Positions 35,672-43,934 of a stretch of DNA of 64,000 bases are shown here, in pieces (the stretch's first letter is position 1; each line of letters starts with the position of its first letter). Source of the stretch: Halioglobus sp. (GTDB lineage Bacteria; Pseudomonadota; Gammaproteobacteria; Pseudomonadales; Halieaceae); assembly GCA_002699145.1 (NCBI GenBank), contig PABK01000006.1:35104-99103 (forward strand), in the 5' to 3' direction. The notes under the pieces were generated by a model. The model had not been told where the DNA came from. It ran no database searches and saw only the letters and a list, made by a program, of their open reading frames with translations. Position numbers and translations under genes: made by a program.

Positions 35672-36511
35672 TCAGCCGTCCGCCGGCGGTTTGAAGGCGA
35701 GCACCAGGGAATTGGGCGTGACGAGCTGGAAGGCCTGCCGCGCCAGCGGGATGCGGCGCAGCCAGCTGGCGATCGCCGCTTTGGAGGTGCCGCTGATGCG
35801 CACCTCGATCATGTCCAGGCGGTCCAGGAAGCGGGAAAAACCGCGCTTGCGCAGGGCGTCCCGCAGACTGTAGAACGTGAACCAGTGCACCGCGGGGTAC
35901 TTGGCGTAATTTGCCACCTCCGGTCGGGTGGTAACCGCCAGGCGCTCGTAGCGCCGCTTCATGAATCCGGGATACCAGCTGTACAGCGGCAGGTTGAATT
36001 CATCCTGGGTGGGGCAGAGCTTGTTGGTGGTGGACAGGTACAACACGCCGCCCGGGCGCAGCACCCTGCCCGCCTCGTCCAGCACGCCCTCCCAGTCCTC
36101 CACGTGTTCCAGCAGTTCGGGCACCACGCACACATCGAGACTGGCGTCGGGCAGGGGTATGCTGGTCGCGCTGCAGTTGATGAACTGCATGTCCAGGTTT
36201 TCTTCCGTGGCGCGCTGCTGGCCCACCGCCAGCAGGTCCGCACTGAGGTCCACACAGGTCACGCGGTGGCCTTGCCGGGCAAACATGCGCGCCAGGGTGC
36301 CGGCGCCGCCGCCCACGTCCACAACGTCGAAGGGACCGTCGCGGCCGTCCTCGGCCATGGCCTTGATGATCAGGTCGCACAGGCGCTCGAAACGACCGAT
36401 GGTCTCCGCGGACTGGCTCTGTTCGGAGTAGTACTGGAAGAAACGGTCGTCGGTGGAGGTATCGAAACCCGGGGAGTCGCCATCAGGCCGACTGCTGTGT
36501 TCGCTGGTCAT
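35672..36511 (-). CDS. Class I SAM-dependent methyltransferase
   Basis: A 279-residue methyltransferase of the UbiG/UbiE-like type. Motif I is VVDVGGGAGTLARMF (about 61-75), followed by the acidic strand end VTCVDLS, and SIPLPDASLDVCVVPELLEHVEDW, which is motif II/III. The C-terminal 100 residues are basic and hydrophobic (WYPGFMKRRYERLAV; SWLRRIPLARQAFQLV), suggesting membrane association or a lipid substrate. Single gene between DUF3604 (convergent) and the sulfatase upstream on the same strand, 150 bases away. Confidence 0.86.
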   Translation of the reverse strand: MTSEHSSRPDGDSPGFDTSTDDRFFQYYSEQSQSAETIGRFERLCDLIIKAMAEDGRDGPFDVVDVGGGAGTLARMFARQGHRVTCVDLSADLLAVGQQRATEENLDMQFINCSATSIPLPDASLDVCVVPELLEHVEDWEGVLDEAGRVLRPGGVLYLSTTNKLCPTQDEFNLPLYSWYPGFMKRRYERLAVTTRPEVANYAKYPAVHWFTFYSLRDALRKRGFSRFLDRLDMIEVRISGTSKAAIASWLRRIPLARQAFQLVTPNSLVLAFKPPADG

Positions 36512-36661
36512 GTGGCGCGAGTCCCCGCTTGCCGTCAGTCATTTTTTTCTGGTCGTTTGCGGATCTGGCGGGAGCCAGACTGCCTGTCCACGCGCTCCCG
36601 CGGTGCAGGTCAGTCTAAAGCAGCCCCCAGGGGGGCGCAACAGCGCCAGGGCGGGAGCCTG

Positions 36662-38263
36662 TCATGGTTCACTACCATGGTCAGCGCCGCCCCTTGCCGC
36701 GCCTGACACATCGCGTTGCACTTCCTCGAGCGCCCTGAGCAGGGCTTCCTCACGCTCTCGCTCGCGCGCCGCCTTGCGCGCCTGCAACTGCTGCTGCGCG
36801 CGAGCGTTCTGCTCGCGCATGTAGGCTTGCAGCACCGCGGGGTCAGAACGCCCCTGGAAGGTGGCAAACATCGGGTCGCCCGTCTGTCGCATCCACCCCG
36901 CCAGCAATGTGCGCATGTGCTGCGCCTGCCGCGTACTGTCCGGCTCGTTGACAAGATTGTGCAGGCAGTCGGGGTCTATGCGCAGGTCGTACAACTCCTC
37001 GGGCGCCCGGTGAAGCAGCAGGTTCACGCGCGCGGCGACCCCGGGATCGGTTTGCGCCAGTTCGCGCATGCGCGTGAAGGTGTTTGTCCCCAATGTGGCG
37101 GAGTGCATGCGCCGATGACCATCCGACCAGGGGTTGAAAATATACAGGTAGTCACGCGTCTGCACCGCGCGCATCGGGGTGCGCGTGCCGGAGCCGTTCT
37201 CGTTGTACACCTTGAACACGCTGTCGCGCCCCGCCTGCTCGTCACCGCCGAGCAGGCCGTAAAAGGACCTTCCCTGCAGCCCCTGCGGCAGCGGCTCGCC
37301 CAGGGATTCAAGCAGCGTCGGCAAGATATCGACGGCGGACACCATGTGACTGTCATCGACACGCCGGGGCGCAATCACGCCGGGCCAACGCATGATCAGC
37401 GGTGTACGCGTACTGTGGTGATACAGCTGGGTCTTGCTGAAGGGCAGCGGCATGCCGTGGTCGGAAAGAAACAGGACCAGCGTGTGCCTGTCCACACCCG
37501 TCTTCTCAAGCACGCCGAGTATCCTGCCCACCGCGTCGTCGGCCCGGCGCACCGCCGAGTAGTAGCGCGACACCTCCTCGCGGACCACAGGGTCATCGGG
37601 CAGGTAGCCGGGCACGACGATCTCACCGGGGGCAAACACATGACTGGGCGTGTGTGGATCCTTCGCTGGCCGGCCGCGCCGGTCATAACCGTACAGCGGG
37701 ACATGGGGATCGGAGACATTGATCAGCAGCAGAAACGGCCGGCCCTGTTGCGCCGCTTCCTCGATGCCTGTCTCTACACCCAGGGCGTAGCTCTGCGGGT
37801 CCTTGTGATACCGCTCGCGGCCGGCGATCTCCGGCACCTCGTCCAGCACCCTGTCCCAGGGGTACGGCATGTAGGGCGTCGCGTGATTCACTTTGCCAAG
37901 TATGGCGGTGTAATAACCTCTCGCGGCCAGTAGTTCCGGCAGCGTCGGGTAGTCGACCGCCGCCAGGTGGTCGAAGCCCTCGATGCCGTTGCTGTGCGGA
38001 TAGCGCCCCGACAGCATGACATTGCGCGAGGGCATGCAGTTGGCCACTTGCACGTGGGCCAGTTCGAAACGCATACCCTGCGCGGCGAGACGATCGATGC
38101 TGGGAGTGGTACCGGCGACCGCGGAACCGAACACACCGACGGAATCGGCGTTCATATCATCGACGGTAATCAGCAGTATGTTGGGCGGCTGGGCCGCCGC
38201 GGCACCCAGGGCCAACAGGCACAGCGCCAGCGATGCGAGGCAGCGGCTCAACGAAAGAAACAT
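36662..38263 (-). CDS. Secreted sulfatase of the type I (formylglycine) family
   Basis: A 533-residue sulfatase, iduronate-2-sulfatase-like. A signal peptide at 1-24 ends AAA-QPPN. LLITVDDMNADSVG carries the metal-binding Asp pair. The active-site motif is C-M-P-S-R in NCMPSRNVMLSGRYP, so the Cys is to be converted to formylglycine. FLSDHGMPLPFSKTQLYHHS holds the distal Asp-His. The last 50 residues form a charged coiled coil (NARAQQQLQARKAARERERE). No maturase gene is in the window. It is divergent from a sulfotransferase, an interesting opposite-activity pair. Confidence 0.9.
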   Translation of the reverse strand: MFLSLSRCLASLALCLLALGAAAAQPPNILLITVDDMNADSVGVFGSAVAGTTPSIDRLAAQGMRFELAHVQVANCMPSRNVMLSGRYPHSNGIEGFDHLAAVDYPTLPELLAARGYYTAILGKVNHATPYMPYPWDRVLDEVPEIAGRERYHKDPQSYALGVETGIEEAAQQGRPFLLLINVSDPHVPLYGYDRRGRPAKDPHTPSHVFAPGEIVVPGYLPDDPVVREEVSRYYSAVRRADDAVGRILGVLEKTGVDRHTLVLFLSDHGMPLPFSKTQLYHHSTRTPLIMRWPGVIAPRRVDDSHMVSAVDILPTLLESLGEPLPQGLQGRSFYGLLGGDEQAGRDSVFKVYNENGSGTRTPMRAVQTRDYLYIFNPWSDGHRRMHSATLGTNTFTRMRELAQTDPGVAARVNLLLHRAPEELYDLRIDPDCLHNLVNEPDSTRQAQHMRTLLAGWMRQTGDPMFATFQGRSDPAVLQAYMREQNARAQQQLQARKAAREREREEALLRALEEVQRDVSGAARGGADHGSEP

Positions 38264-38398
38264 CGGGCGCGTGTCAGGAACATCGGCCTACGATATACCG
38301 CCACCCGGGCTTTTCCAAGCCTGCAGGCATAGCGGCACTTTCGCGCACCCTGATCCTCTGCTAGTGTTCAGGCAGACTCCAAACTCGCTGCCTGCCCC

Positions 38399-39118
38399 AT
38401 GCCGACATACCTGTTCGTTCTCTGTCCTCCATACTGCGGATCGACGCTGCTGTGGAAACTGCTGGCCACCTCGCCGAACGCCTCCGCCCTGCCCGCGGAA
38501 GGCCAGTTCCTGCCCGAGGTGGAGTCGATCATGCGCGACCGTCCCTGGCACCGCGACCGGGACATGCCCTGGGAGGAGATCAGGGCGGCCTGGGAAACCC
38601 ACTGGGACATGGACAAGCCCGTGCTGCTGGAGAAGAGCCCGCCCAACCTGATTCGCGCCCAGGCCATCGCGCGCCACTTCGATCCCTGCCGCTTCATCAT
38701 CATGGTGCGCAACCCCTATGCCCACGCCGAGGGCCTGATGCGGCGCAACGACTGGTCGGTGACACGCGCCGGGAATTTCGCGCTCATGTGCCTGCGCAGC
38801 CAGCTGGAAAACACCCTGGTGCTGGACACGCCACTGGTGATGACCTACGAGTCGCTGGTGGAGGATCCCGGGGCGAGCTGCGCCCGGCTGCAGGCGTTCC
38901 TGCCCGAACTCGAGGCGCTGGACCACAGCGCGGACTTCGAGGTGCACTCCGTGGAGGGCACCGCCCAGCGCCCGATCACGGATTTCAATGCGCAGAAGAT
39001 AGCGGCCCTGTCCGACGAGGACTTCGAGGCCCTGAATAACCTGTTCCTGCCCCAGCGCGAACTGCTGCGCGACTGGGGTTACGCGTTCATGCCGGCGCGC
39101 GCTGGCGCGGCGGCCTGA
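38399..39118 (+). CDS. Sulfotransferase family protein
   Basis: A 239-residue PAPS-dependent sulfotransferase-like protein without a signal peptide. The 5'-phosphosulfate loop is LCPPYCGSTLLWKLL (near residues 8-22), and the 3'-phosphate site is FIIMVRNPYAHAEGLMRR with the conserved Arg-Asn-Pro. ALLEKSPPNLIR-like wording (VLLEKSPPNLIRAQAIA) matches bacterial members. The acceptor is unknown. Divergent from the sulfatase with a 135-base gap in which I see no clear promoter. Confidence 0.85.
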   Translation: MPTYLFVLCPPYCGSTLLWKLLATSPNASALPAEGQFLPEVESIMRDRPWHRDRDMPWEEIRAAWETHWDMDKPVLLEKSPPNLIRAQAIARHFDPCRFIIMVRNPYAHAEGLMRRNDWSVTRAGNFALMCLRSQLENTLVLDTPLVMTYESLVEDPGASCARLQAFLPELEALDHSADFEVHSVEGTAQRPITDFNAQKIAALSDEDFEALNNLFLPQRELLRDWGYAFMPARAGAAA

Positions 39119-39176
39119 ATTTGTTCCCCGCGTCTATACTGTTAACCCGACAACCGGTGTGCACGGGAGGACAACG

Positions 39177-40133
39177 GTGAAGAAACTGTTTCGCGGCTGC
39201 CTTCTGGCGCTGACGGCGGCGCTGGTCGCCTGTAGCGACTCCAGCGACAACGGGCCGGCGCCAGCACCCCTACTGGCGCGTTATGTGCTGTCCAGCCAGG
39301 ACAGCGTTCCCGAGGGCGTCGCCTTCGATCCGGTCGGGCGGGCGTTCTACGCCACCAGCCTGCAGGGGGGAAGCATCACGCGCATCGCTGCCGACGGCAG
39401 CGAGACCCTGTTCCGTGCCGCCGACAATCGCGCGCGACTGGGCGGCGTGAAAGTGGACGCCGGCGCGCGCCGCCTGTGGGTCTGCGCAAACCAGGTCGAC
39501 GGCATGGACAACCGCGTCTGGGTGTTCGACCTGGACAGCGGCGCGCAGGTGCTGGAGTTCCTGCTCGGCGCACTCAGTCCCGGCGGCGACTGCAACGACC
39601 TGGCGCTGGACGAGACAGGGGTCGCCTTTGTAACCGACCCCGCCAACCCGTTCATCTACCGGCTGGACCCGGCCAGCGAACAGGGCGAGGTACTGGCCAG
39701 CGACCCGCTGTTCAACGATATCACCGGCGCGGGACTGGGCCTGAACGGTATCGCCCTGAGCCCCGCCGGCGATGCACTGCTGGTGGCGAAGTTCGCGCCG
39801 GCCGGCCTGTTGCGCGTCAGCCTGCCGGACGCCGCCTCGATCACCCAGGTGACGCTGTCCGGCGACGCGCTGCCCCCGCCCGACGGCCTGGCGGTACTCG
39901 ACGGCGAGCTCTACGCCGTCAGCGACCGCGCGGTGAGCCGCGTGCGCCTGGGCGCGGGCGGCACGACTGGCGAGGTCTCCGTAGCGGAACAAATCTCCGG
40001 CCTGTCCACCGCCACGGTCGCCGACGACCAGCTCTACGTGATCAAGAGCGAGGTGTTCAACTATGTCCTGAACCGCCCGCTGCAACTGCCCTTCGAGATT
40101 TTTCGCGTCGACCTGGCAGGTTTCCCGCCCTGA
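39177..40133 (+). CDS. Lipoprotein with SMP-30/NHL-like beta-propeller
   Basis: A 318-residue lipoprotein. I start at GTG 39177, seven bases after GGGAGG. The signal ends in the lipobox LVAC (Cys19). The remainder has repeated four-strand blades like SMP-30/gluconolactonase and NHL propellers: VPEGVAFDPVGRAFYATSLQGGSITRIAADG, LNGIALSPAGDALLVAKF and PPDGLAVLDGELYAVSD. Some relatives hydrolyse lactones with a Glu/Asn/Asp metal site; the Asn and Asp positions are plausible here but the activity is not certain. A TATACT at 39135-39140 may be its -10. Confidence 0.78.
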   Translation: MKKLFRGCLLALTAALVACSDSSDNGPAPAPLLARYVLSSQDSVPEGVAFDPVGRAFYATSLQGGSITRIAADGSETLFRAADNRARLGGVKVDAGARRLWVCANQVDGMDNRVWVFDLDSGAQVLEFLLGALSPGGDCNDLALDETGVAFVTDPANPFIYRLDPASEQGEVLASDPLFNDITGAGLGLNGIALSPAGDALLVAKFAPAGLLRVSLPDAASITQVTLSGDALPPPDGLAVLDGELYAVSDRAVSRVRLGAGGTTGEVSVAEQISGLSTATVADDQLYVIKSEVFNYVLNRPLQLPFEIFRVDLAGFPP

Positions 40134-40268
40134 GCCGCCCATCCTGCAGCACATGAGTCCTGTTCCACACAACCCGCCCAGACCTTCGTTGGCATCCCCC
40201 CGGGCAGTGATCCCGCCGCCCGTGACGGCGCCGCATCCCGCGCGCGGCGTGGCCCAGACCAGCACCTG

Positions 40269-41111
40269 ATGGATATCATCCGCTACAACGCTCCGCGCAA
40301 ACTGCTGGCCGTCGCGCGCGGACATCCCTACGCGCGCGACGCCTTCTGCGGCCTTCTCGCCGGCCTGGAGGAGTTCGATGCCTGCCTGGTGGAGCAACCC
40401 GCCGCGCAGGCGCTGTTGCAACCGTCGGCAGCCGGCGAGTTCGACGCGATCGTCTGCTATGACATGCCCGGCGTGGATTTCACCGCGGACGACGCCCCGG
40501 CCCCGCTGGCGCCGCCGGAGGACGTCCGCCGGGATTACCTCGCCATGCTGGAAGCGGGGGTCGGCATGGTGTTCATGCACCACGCCCTGGCCGCCTGGCC
40601 GGGCTGGCCGGAGTACGCCGAGATTGTCGGCGGGCGCTTCCACTACCGCCCGGCAGAACTGCGCGGAGAAACCTGGCCGGATTCGGGCTACCGCCACGCG
40701 GTGACCCACCGCCTCAGCGCGGCGGGCTCGCACCCGGTGACCCAGGGGTTACCGGCGCAGTTCGAGATGACCGACGAACTCTACCTGTGCGCGGTGTTCG
40801 AGGAGGACGTGACGCCACTGCTGCGCAGCGACTACGGCTTCACCCAGGACAATTTTTACTCCGCCGCCCACGCCGTGGCTGGACGGATGCACTCGCGCGC
40901 AGGCTGGAGTCACCCCCCGGGCAGCAACCTGGTGGGCTGGGCAAAACACCACCGCAACAGCCCCATCGTCTACCTGCAGGGCGGGGATGACGCGGCCGCC
41001 ATGGACAACGAGTACTTCAGGCAACTGCTGCACAACGCGGTGCGCTGGGTGAGCAGCGCCGCCGCTCACGACTGGGCGCGCGCGGCGAACCGGCGCGGCA
41101 ACGGCAGGTAA
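40269..41111 (+). CDS. ThuA-like domain protein
   Basis: A 280-residue protein of the ThuA (trehalose utilisation-like) class I glutamine amidotransferase-like fold. Family landmarks are EFDAIVCYDMPG, MLEAGVGMVFMHHALAAWPGW, EIVGGRFHYRP, HPVTQGLPAQFEMTDELYLCAVF and GWAKHHRNSPIVYLQGGDD. ThuA proteins act in sugar catabolism but their reaction is often undefined. No signal peptide. It converges with the M19-like gene over 29 bases. Confidence 0.85.
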   Translation: MDIIRYNAPRKLLAVARGHPYARDAFCGLLAGLEEFDACLVEQPAAQALLQPSAAGEFDAIVCYDMPGVDFTADDAPAPLAPPEDVRRDYLAMLEAGVGMVFMHHALAAWPGWPEYAEIVGGRFHYRPAELRGETWPDSGYRHAVTHRLSAAGSHPVTQGLPAQFEMTDELYLCAVFEEDVTPLLRSDYGFTQDNFYSAAHAVAGRMHSRAGWSHPPGSNLVGWAKHHRNSPIVYLQGGDDAAAMDNEYFRQLLHNAVRWVSSAAAHDWARAANRRGNGR

Positions 41112-41114
41112 CGC

Positions 41115-41132
41115 CGGCCGCTGCGACGGCCG
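41115..41132. terminator. Small palindrome between convergent genes
   Basis: CGGCCG (41115-41120) and CGGCCG (41127-41132) around CTGCGA. It could stop transcription of both convergent genes, but neither strand has a T run, so confidence is low. Confidence 0.25.
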
Positions 41133-41140
41133 ATACCCAC

Positions 41141-43456
41141 CTAACGCGCGCTGATCTGGGCGCCGCGCTGCTCCGAGCGCTCCCACATGCGCAGGTAGCC
41201 CTCGGCCGAACGGAACAGGGGTTCCAGCGCCTCGTCACTGACGCCGTCGCGGCGCACGTCCTCGATGTACTCCGCCACCAGGCCCAGGTGCACCATGCCC
41301 TCGGTATTGAAATCCAGGGTGCGATTGCCGACCACCGGCCGCGTCAGGGTGATATCACCGGCGTAGGAGGTGAACGGGTAGGTAATGCCCGCGTCGGCCT
41401 GGGGGGTGGAGCAGTTGCTGCGCTCGCCGAACCGCGCGCGCGGGTAGCTGGAGAAGCCGTTCATGTCGAAGCCGAAGCCCTCGGCGGGGTAGGCCCCGGC
41501 GTCGCGCATCAGCTCGATGCGCTGCTGGAAGCGGTCATCCATGGTGGCCGGTTCATCGCCACGGCAGCGTCCGAAGCTGGTGGTGGAGATGCCCCCGAGT
41601 TCGTAGAGCAGGCCGTTGTTGTTGCGACCGTGGGTGCCGGCCGCGGGGTAGTCGTTCTCCACCAGGATCTCGTAGGCGCGCTTGTAGCCCTTGCGCGGCA
41701 GGTGGTCCACCTCGATCACCATGCCGCGCTTCATCAACTCGTGCATGAGGAACTCCCCAAGGTCCGTCAGGCCGTGGTTCTGGCACCACTCGCCCTCCAG
41801 CGGGCCGCCGCCAAGCAGGCCGGCCAGGGGAATCAGCGTACCCAGCGGGTCCGCCCCGAAGCCGCTCATATCGAAGGGCGGGACCGAGTCGTAATCCTCG
41901 CGCGCCATGTTCAGGCCGCCGAGATTGACGCGACCGCTGTCGAAGCCACCGGGAAAGGTCAGCAGTTCGGCAGGGCACTCGATGAAGTTGGCGAAATGAC
42001 CGGTGTGGGCGAAGTTCCCCAGTTCACTCACACGCCGGTCGCCGTCGCCGGCGGAAAAGGCGTTGTCGAACTTGTGTACCGGGAACAGCACGCGCACACC
42101 GCGCGCGTGGTAGTCGTCCAGTTTCGCCACCACGTCCGCCTCGCTACACTGACTGAAACCGTCGAAGGGGACGAGGAAACAGTCGAACAGGTCGGACGTC
42201 TCGATGCCCAGCACCACCGCGAGATTGCCGGCGCGGATCTCCCGACGCGCCTCCGCCGGGCTGAACACGATGCGGAACCAGCCCTGCCCCGGACCGCCGT
42301 GCTGGGCGTCGATGTAGCGCTCCAGGTGGTAGGTCGCCTCGATGATGCGGTCCACCGCGACCATGTCGTTGCAGTCGTGACGCAAGGTCTGGGCGCCGAT
42401 ACCGACCGCCAGCTGGCACAGCACCTGGTTGGTGGTCGCATGCTGCACGAGCAGGCGCATACCGCTGAGCCAGGCGCGCTCGATCCACTTGTAATACTGC
42501 ATCTGGTGCGTGGCGCTCACGGTCGCGTCGGGCCAGTCGGTGAATTCCGGGTAGCCCTCGGTGCGATGGTCGTCCTCGGGCAACTGCCCGGTGAGCAACA
42601 GCGGCAGCAGACCGTCGAGATCCTGCAGGCCGTCGCCGAAGGCGAAGCCGATAAAGTCCTTGCGCCCGCCCTCACCGTGGTTCAAATCACAATCCGGTAG
42701 CGCGTGCTCGACCCCCAGGGGATGGAACGGCGCGCCGTGGAAGGACCCGCCGCCGCCGAAGGCCAGGTTGGTGAACAGGTGGGAGTGGGTTTCGACGAAG
42801 CCGAATACGTCGCCGTCCTCGAACTCGGTGACGCTGATCTTGCCCCTGGCGTCGACACTCAGTTCGGGGAATTCGGCGCAGCCGGTGGCGGCGACCAGCT
42901 CCAGCTCAGCCGCCTGTGCTGCGGGAGACAGTCCGCCTTCGGCATCCATATAGTCGCCGCTGAGAATATGCTGCAGGCGGAAGCGCGCACCGGGGGCCGC
43001 CTCGAGCAGCCACTCCCCTTCGGACTGCTTGAGGTCCTCGATGACTACCTGGCCGTCCACCAGGCGCGTGTCCGACGCCAGTGCGGGCGTGGCGAACACC
43101 TGCCCCTGGTGACCGACGACGTAGTTGCCGCCCTGTGTATACAACAGGTATTTGCCCAGGTCAGAGGGGCGCATCAGTATGCGGTCCGCGGCGGCCGGGT
43201 TTGCCGTCGACGATGCGGCCACTTGCAGGGGTTCCAGGTCGGACTGCCAGCCCGCACCGGGCTGGTCGCTCACCACCGGCGCGGCGAGGAAGCTCGCGCC
43301 GCCGTCCGCGGAAAGGGAGTAGCACTGGTTGGCCACCGCGAAGACACTGTCGGGGTCCGGCGGCGCCAGTGCGACGGCGTCGCTGCCATCGCTACAGGCC
43401 TGGATAAAAAGAAAACAGGAGGCTGTCAGGGCCAGTCGCCCGGCAATATTTCGCAT
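41141..43456 (-). CDS. Large lipoprotein with M19/amidohydrolase-like catalytic region
   Basis: A 771-residue lipoprotein (lipobox ending IQAC, Cys21). Residues about 30-200 are a beta-rich region of unknown type (VVGHQGQVFATPALASDTRL, RLQHILSGDYMDAEGG). From about 220 the chain resembles metal-dependent amidohydrolases/membrane dipeptidases: His224-x-His226 in ETHSHLF, VLFPVHKFDNAF, MVIEVDHLPRKGYKRAYEIL, PAAGTHGRNN, and GFGFDMNGFSSYPRARF, which recalls the late Asp loop of M19 peptidases. Cell-envelope location is expected. The N-terminal domain and length are unusual for M19 (about 350-450 residues). Peptidase function is inferred, not shown. Confidence 0.7.
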   Translation of the reverse strand: MRNIAGRLALTASCFLFIQACSDGSDAVALAPPDPDSVFAVANQCYSLSADGGASFLAAPVVSDQPGAGWQSDLEPLQVAASSTANPAAADRILMRPSDLGKYLLYTQGGNYVVGHQGQVFATPALASDTRLVDGQVVIEDLKQSEGEWLLEAAPGARFRLQHILSGDYMDAEGGLSPAAQAAELELVAATGCAEFPELSVDARGKISVTEFEDGDVFGFVETHSHLFTNLAFGGGGSFHGAPFHPLGVEHALPDCDLNHGEGGRKDFIGFAFGDGLQDLDGLLPLLLTGQLPEDDHRTEGYPEFTDWPDATVSATHQMQYYKWIERAWLSGMRLLVQHATTNQVLCQLAVGIGAQTLRHDCNDMVAVDRIIEATYHLERYIDAQHGGPGQGWFRIVFSPAEARREIRAGNLAVVLGIETSDLFDCFLVPFDGFSQCSEADVVAKLDDYHARGVRVLFPVHKFDNAFSAGDGDRRVSELGNFAHTGHFANFIECPAELLTFPGGFDSGRVNLGGLNMAREDYDSVPPFDMSGFGADPLGTLIPLAGLLGGGPLEGEWCQNHGLTDLGEFLMHELMKRGMVIEVDHLPRKGYKRAYEILVENDYPAAGTHGRNNNGLLYELGGISTTSFGRCRGDEPATMDDRFQQRIELMRDAGAYPAEGFGFDMNGFSSYPRARFGERSNCSTPQADAGITYPFTSYAGDITLTRPVVGNRTLDFNTEGMVHLGLVAEYIEDVRRDGVSDEALEPLFRSAEGYLRMWERSEQRGAQISAR

Positions 43457-43632
43457 GGTGAATTCCGCATTATGCTTGTTGTCGTACCAGCATAGCGCGC
43501 GCCGCGCTGTTCGCCAACGCAGAGCGGCAATGGGCGCTATTCAGCGCGGCAATATCCGCAGCCGGCGGACGCCGGTGGCGCCGGGGCCGGGCGTGCGGGC
43601 GGCGGCAATATTTCACAGTGCGCAATCAGCGA

Positions 43633-43661
43633 TTGACTACGCCGCACGAGCGGCGCATTAT
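43633..43661 (+). promoter_or_regulatory. Sigma-70 promoter of a candidate small RNA/leader
   Basis: TTGACT (43633-43638), a 17-base spacer, and CATTAT (43656-43661): five of six and four of six matches with ideal spacing. The spacer holds an inverted repeat CGCCG-CACGAG-CGGCG (43640-43655, overlapping its edge), a possible repressor or activator site. Expected start near 43668. Confidence 0.55.
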
Positions 43662-43747
43662 TGCGCCCGCCCCGAATCCGGGCAGACAACATTGTGACTT
43701 ACGGGCTTCATCCCATGATCGCGTACACGCAACAGGCACACAGCAGC

Positions 43748-43825
43748 ATGCGCCACGGCTCAACCGCCGTGAAGCCGGTGTGCCTGTGCGCACGCTGCGC
43801 GGTTTTCGGAAAGCACTTGAAGTAA
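43748..43825 (+). CDS. Possible 25-residue leader peptide, Cys-containing
   Basis: An open frame from ATG 43748 to TAA 43823-43825 encodes 25 residues including CLCARC. It lies inside the candidate structured RNA, ahead of the terminator, where an attenuation peptide would sit. There is no good ribosome site (only AGGCAC ahead) and short open frames are common in GC-rich DNA, so this is a weak call. Confidence 0.2.
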   Translation: MRHGSTAVKPVCLCARCAVFGKHLK

Positions 43826-43841
43826 ATCACTTTAGAAAAAG

Positions 43842-43875
43842 GCCTCCGAGAACCCTGGTTCCGGAGGCTTTTTTT
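43842..43875 (+). terminator. Strong intrinsic terminator upstream of the MFS gene
   Basis: GCCTCCG (43842-43848) pairs with CGGAGGC (43862-43868), and GAACC (43850-43854) with GGTTC (43857-43861), with one bulged A. Seven T residues follow (43869-43875), and an AAAAA run precedes the stem, so it could work in both directions. It ends 59 bases before the MFS start codon. Confidence 0.88.
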
Positions 43876-43934
43876 ATTCCCCAGTAGAAACCGCCTCCGT
43901 TTCCCCAGGGTTCCCGACGCCAGGGAAGGGAAAC

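Larger units (their letters stand above)
43668..43875 (+). ncRNA. Candidate structured RNA (about 208 nt) or attenuated leader of the MFS gene
   Basis: The segment between the promoter at 43633 and the terminator at 43842-43875 folds well. CGC plus ACAGGCACAC (43728-43741, one bulged A) pairs with GTGTGCCTGTGCG (43778-43790), thirteen pairs. Inside it CACGGC-TCAACC-GCCGTG (43754-43771) is a perfect six-pair hairpin. GGCTTCA (43704-43710) can pair with TGAAGCC (43770-43776) as an alternative. GTGTGC can also pair locally with GCGCAC (43788-43793). Competing structures before an intrinsic terminator fit an attenuator for the MFS gene 60 bases downstream, or a free sRNA. I do not recognise it as 6S, 4.5S, tmRNA or RNase P RNA. 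Confidence 0.5.

Noticed and set aside
43457..43934. tRNA or a known housekeeping RNA in the gap before the MFS gene
   Set aside because: No cloverleaf with T-loop and CCA end, and no resemblance to 6S, 4.5S, tmRNA or RNase P signatures that I could recall.
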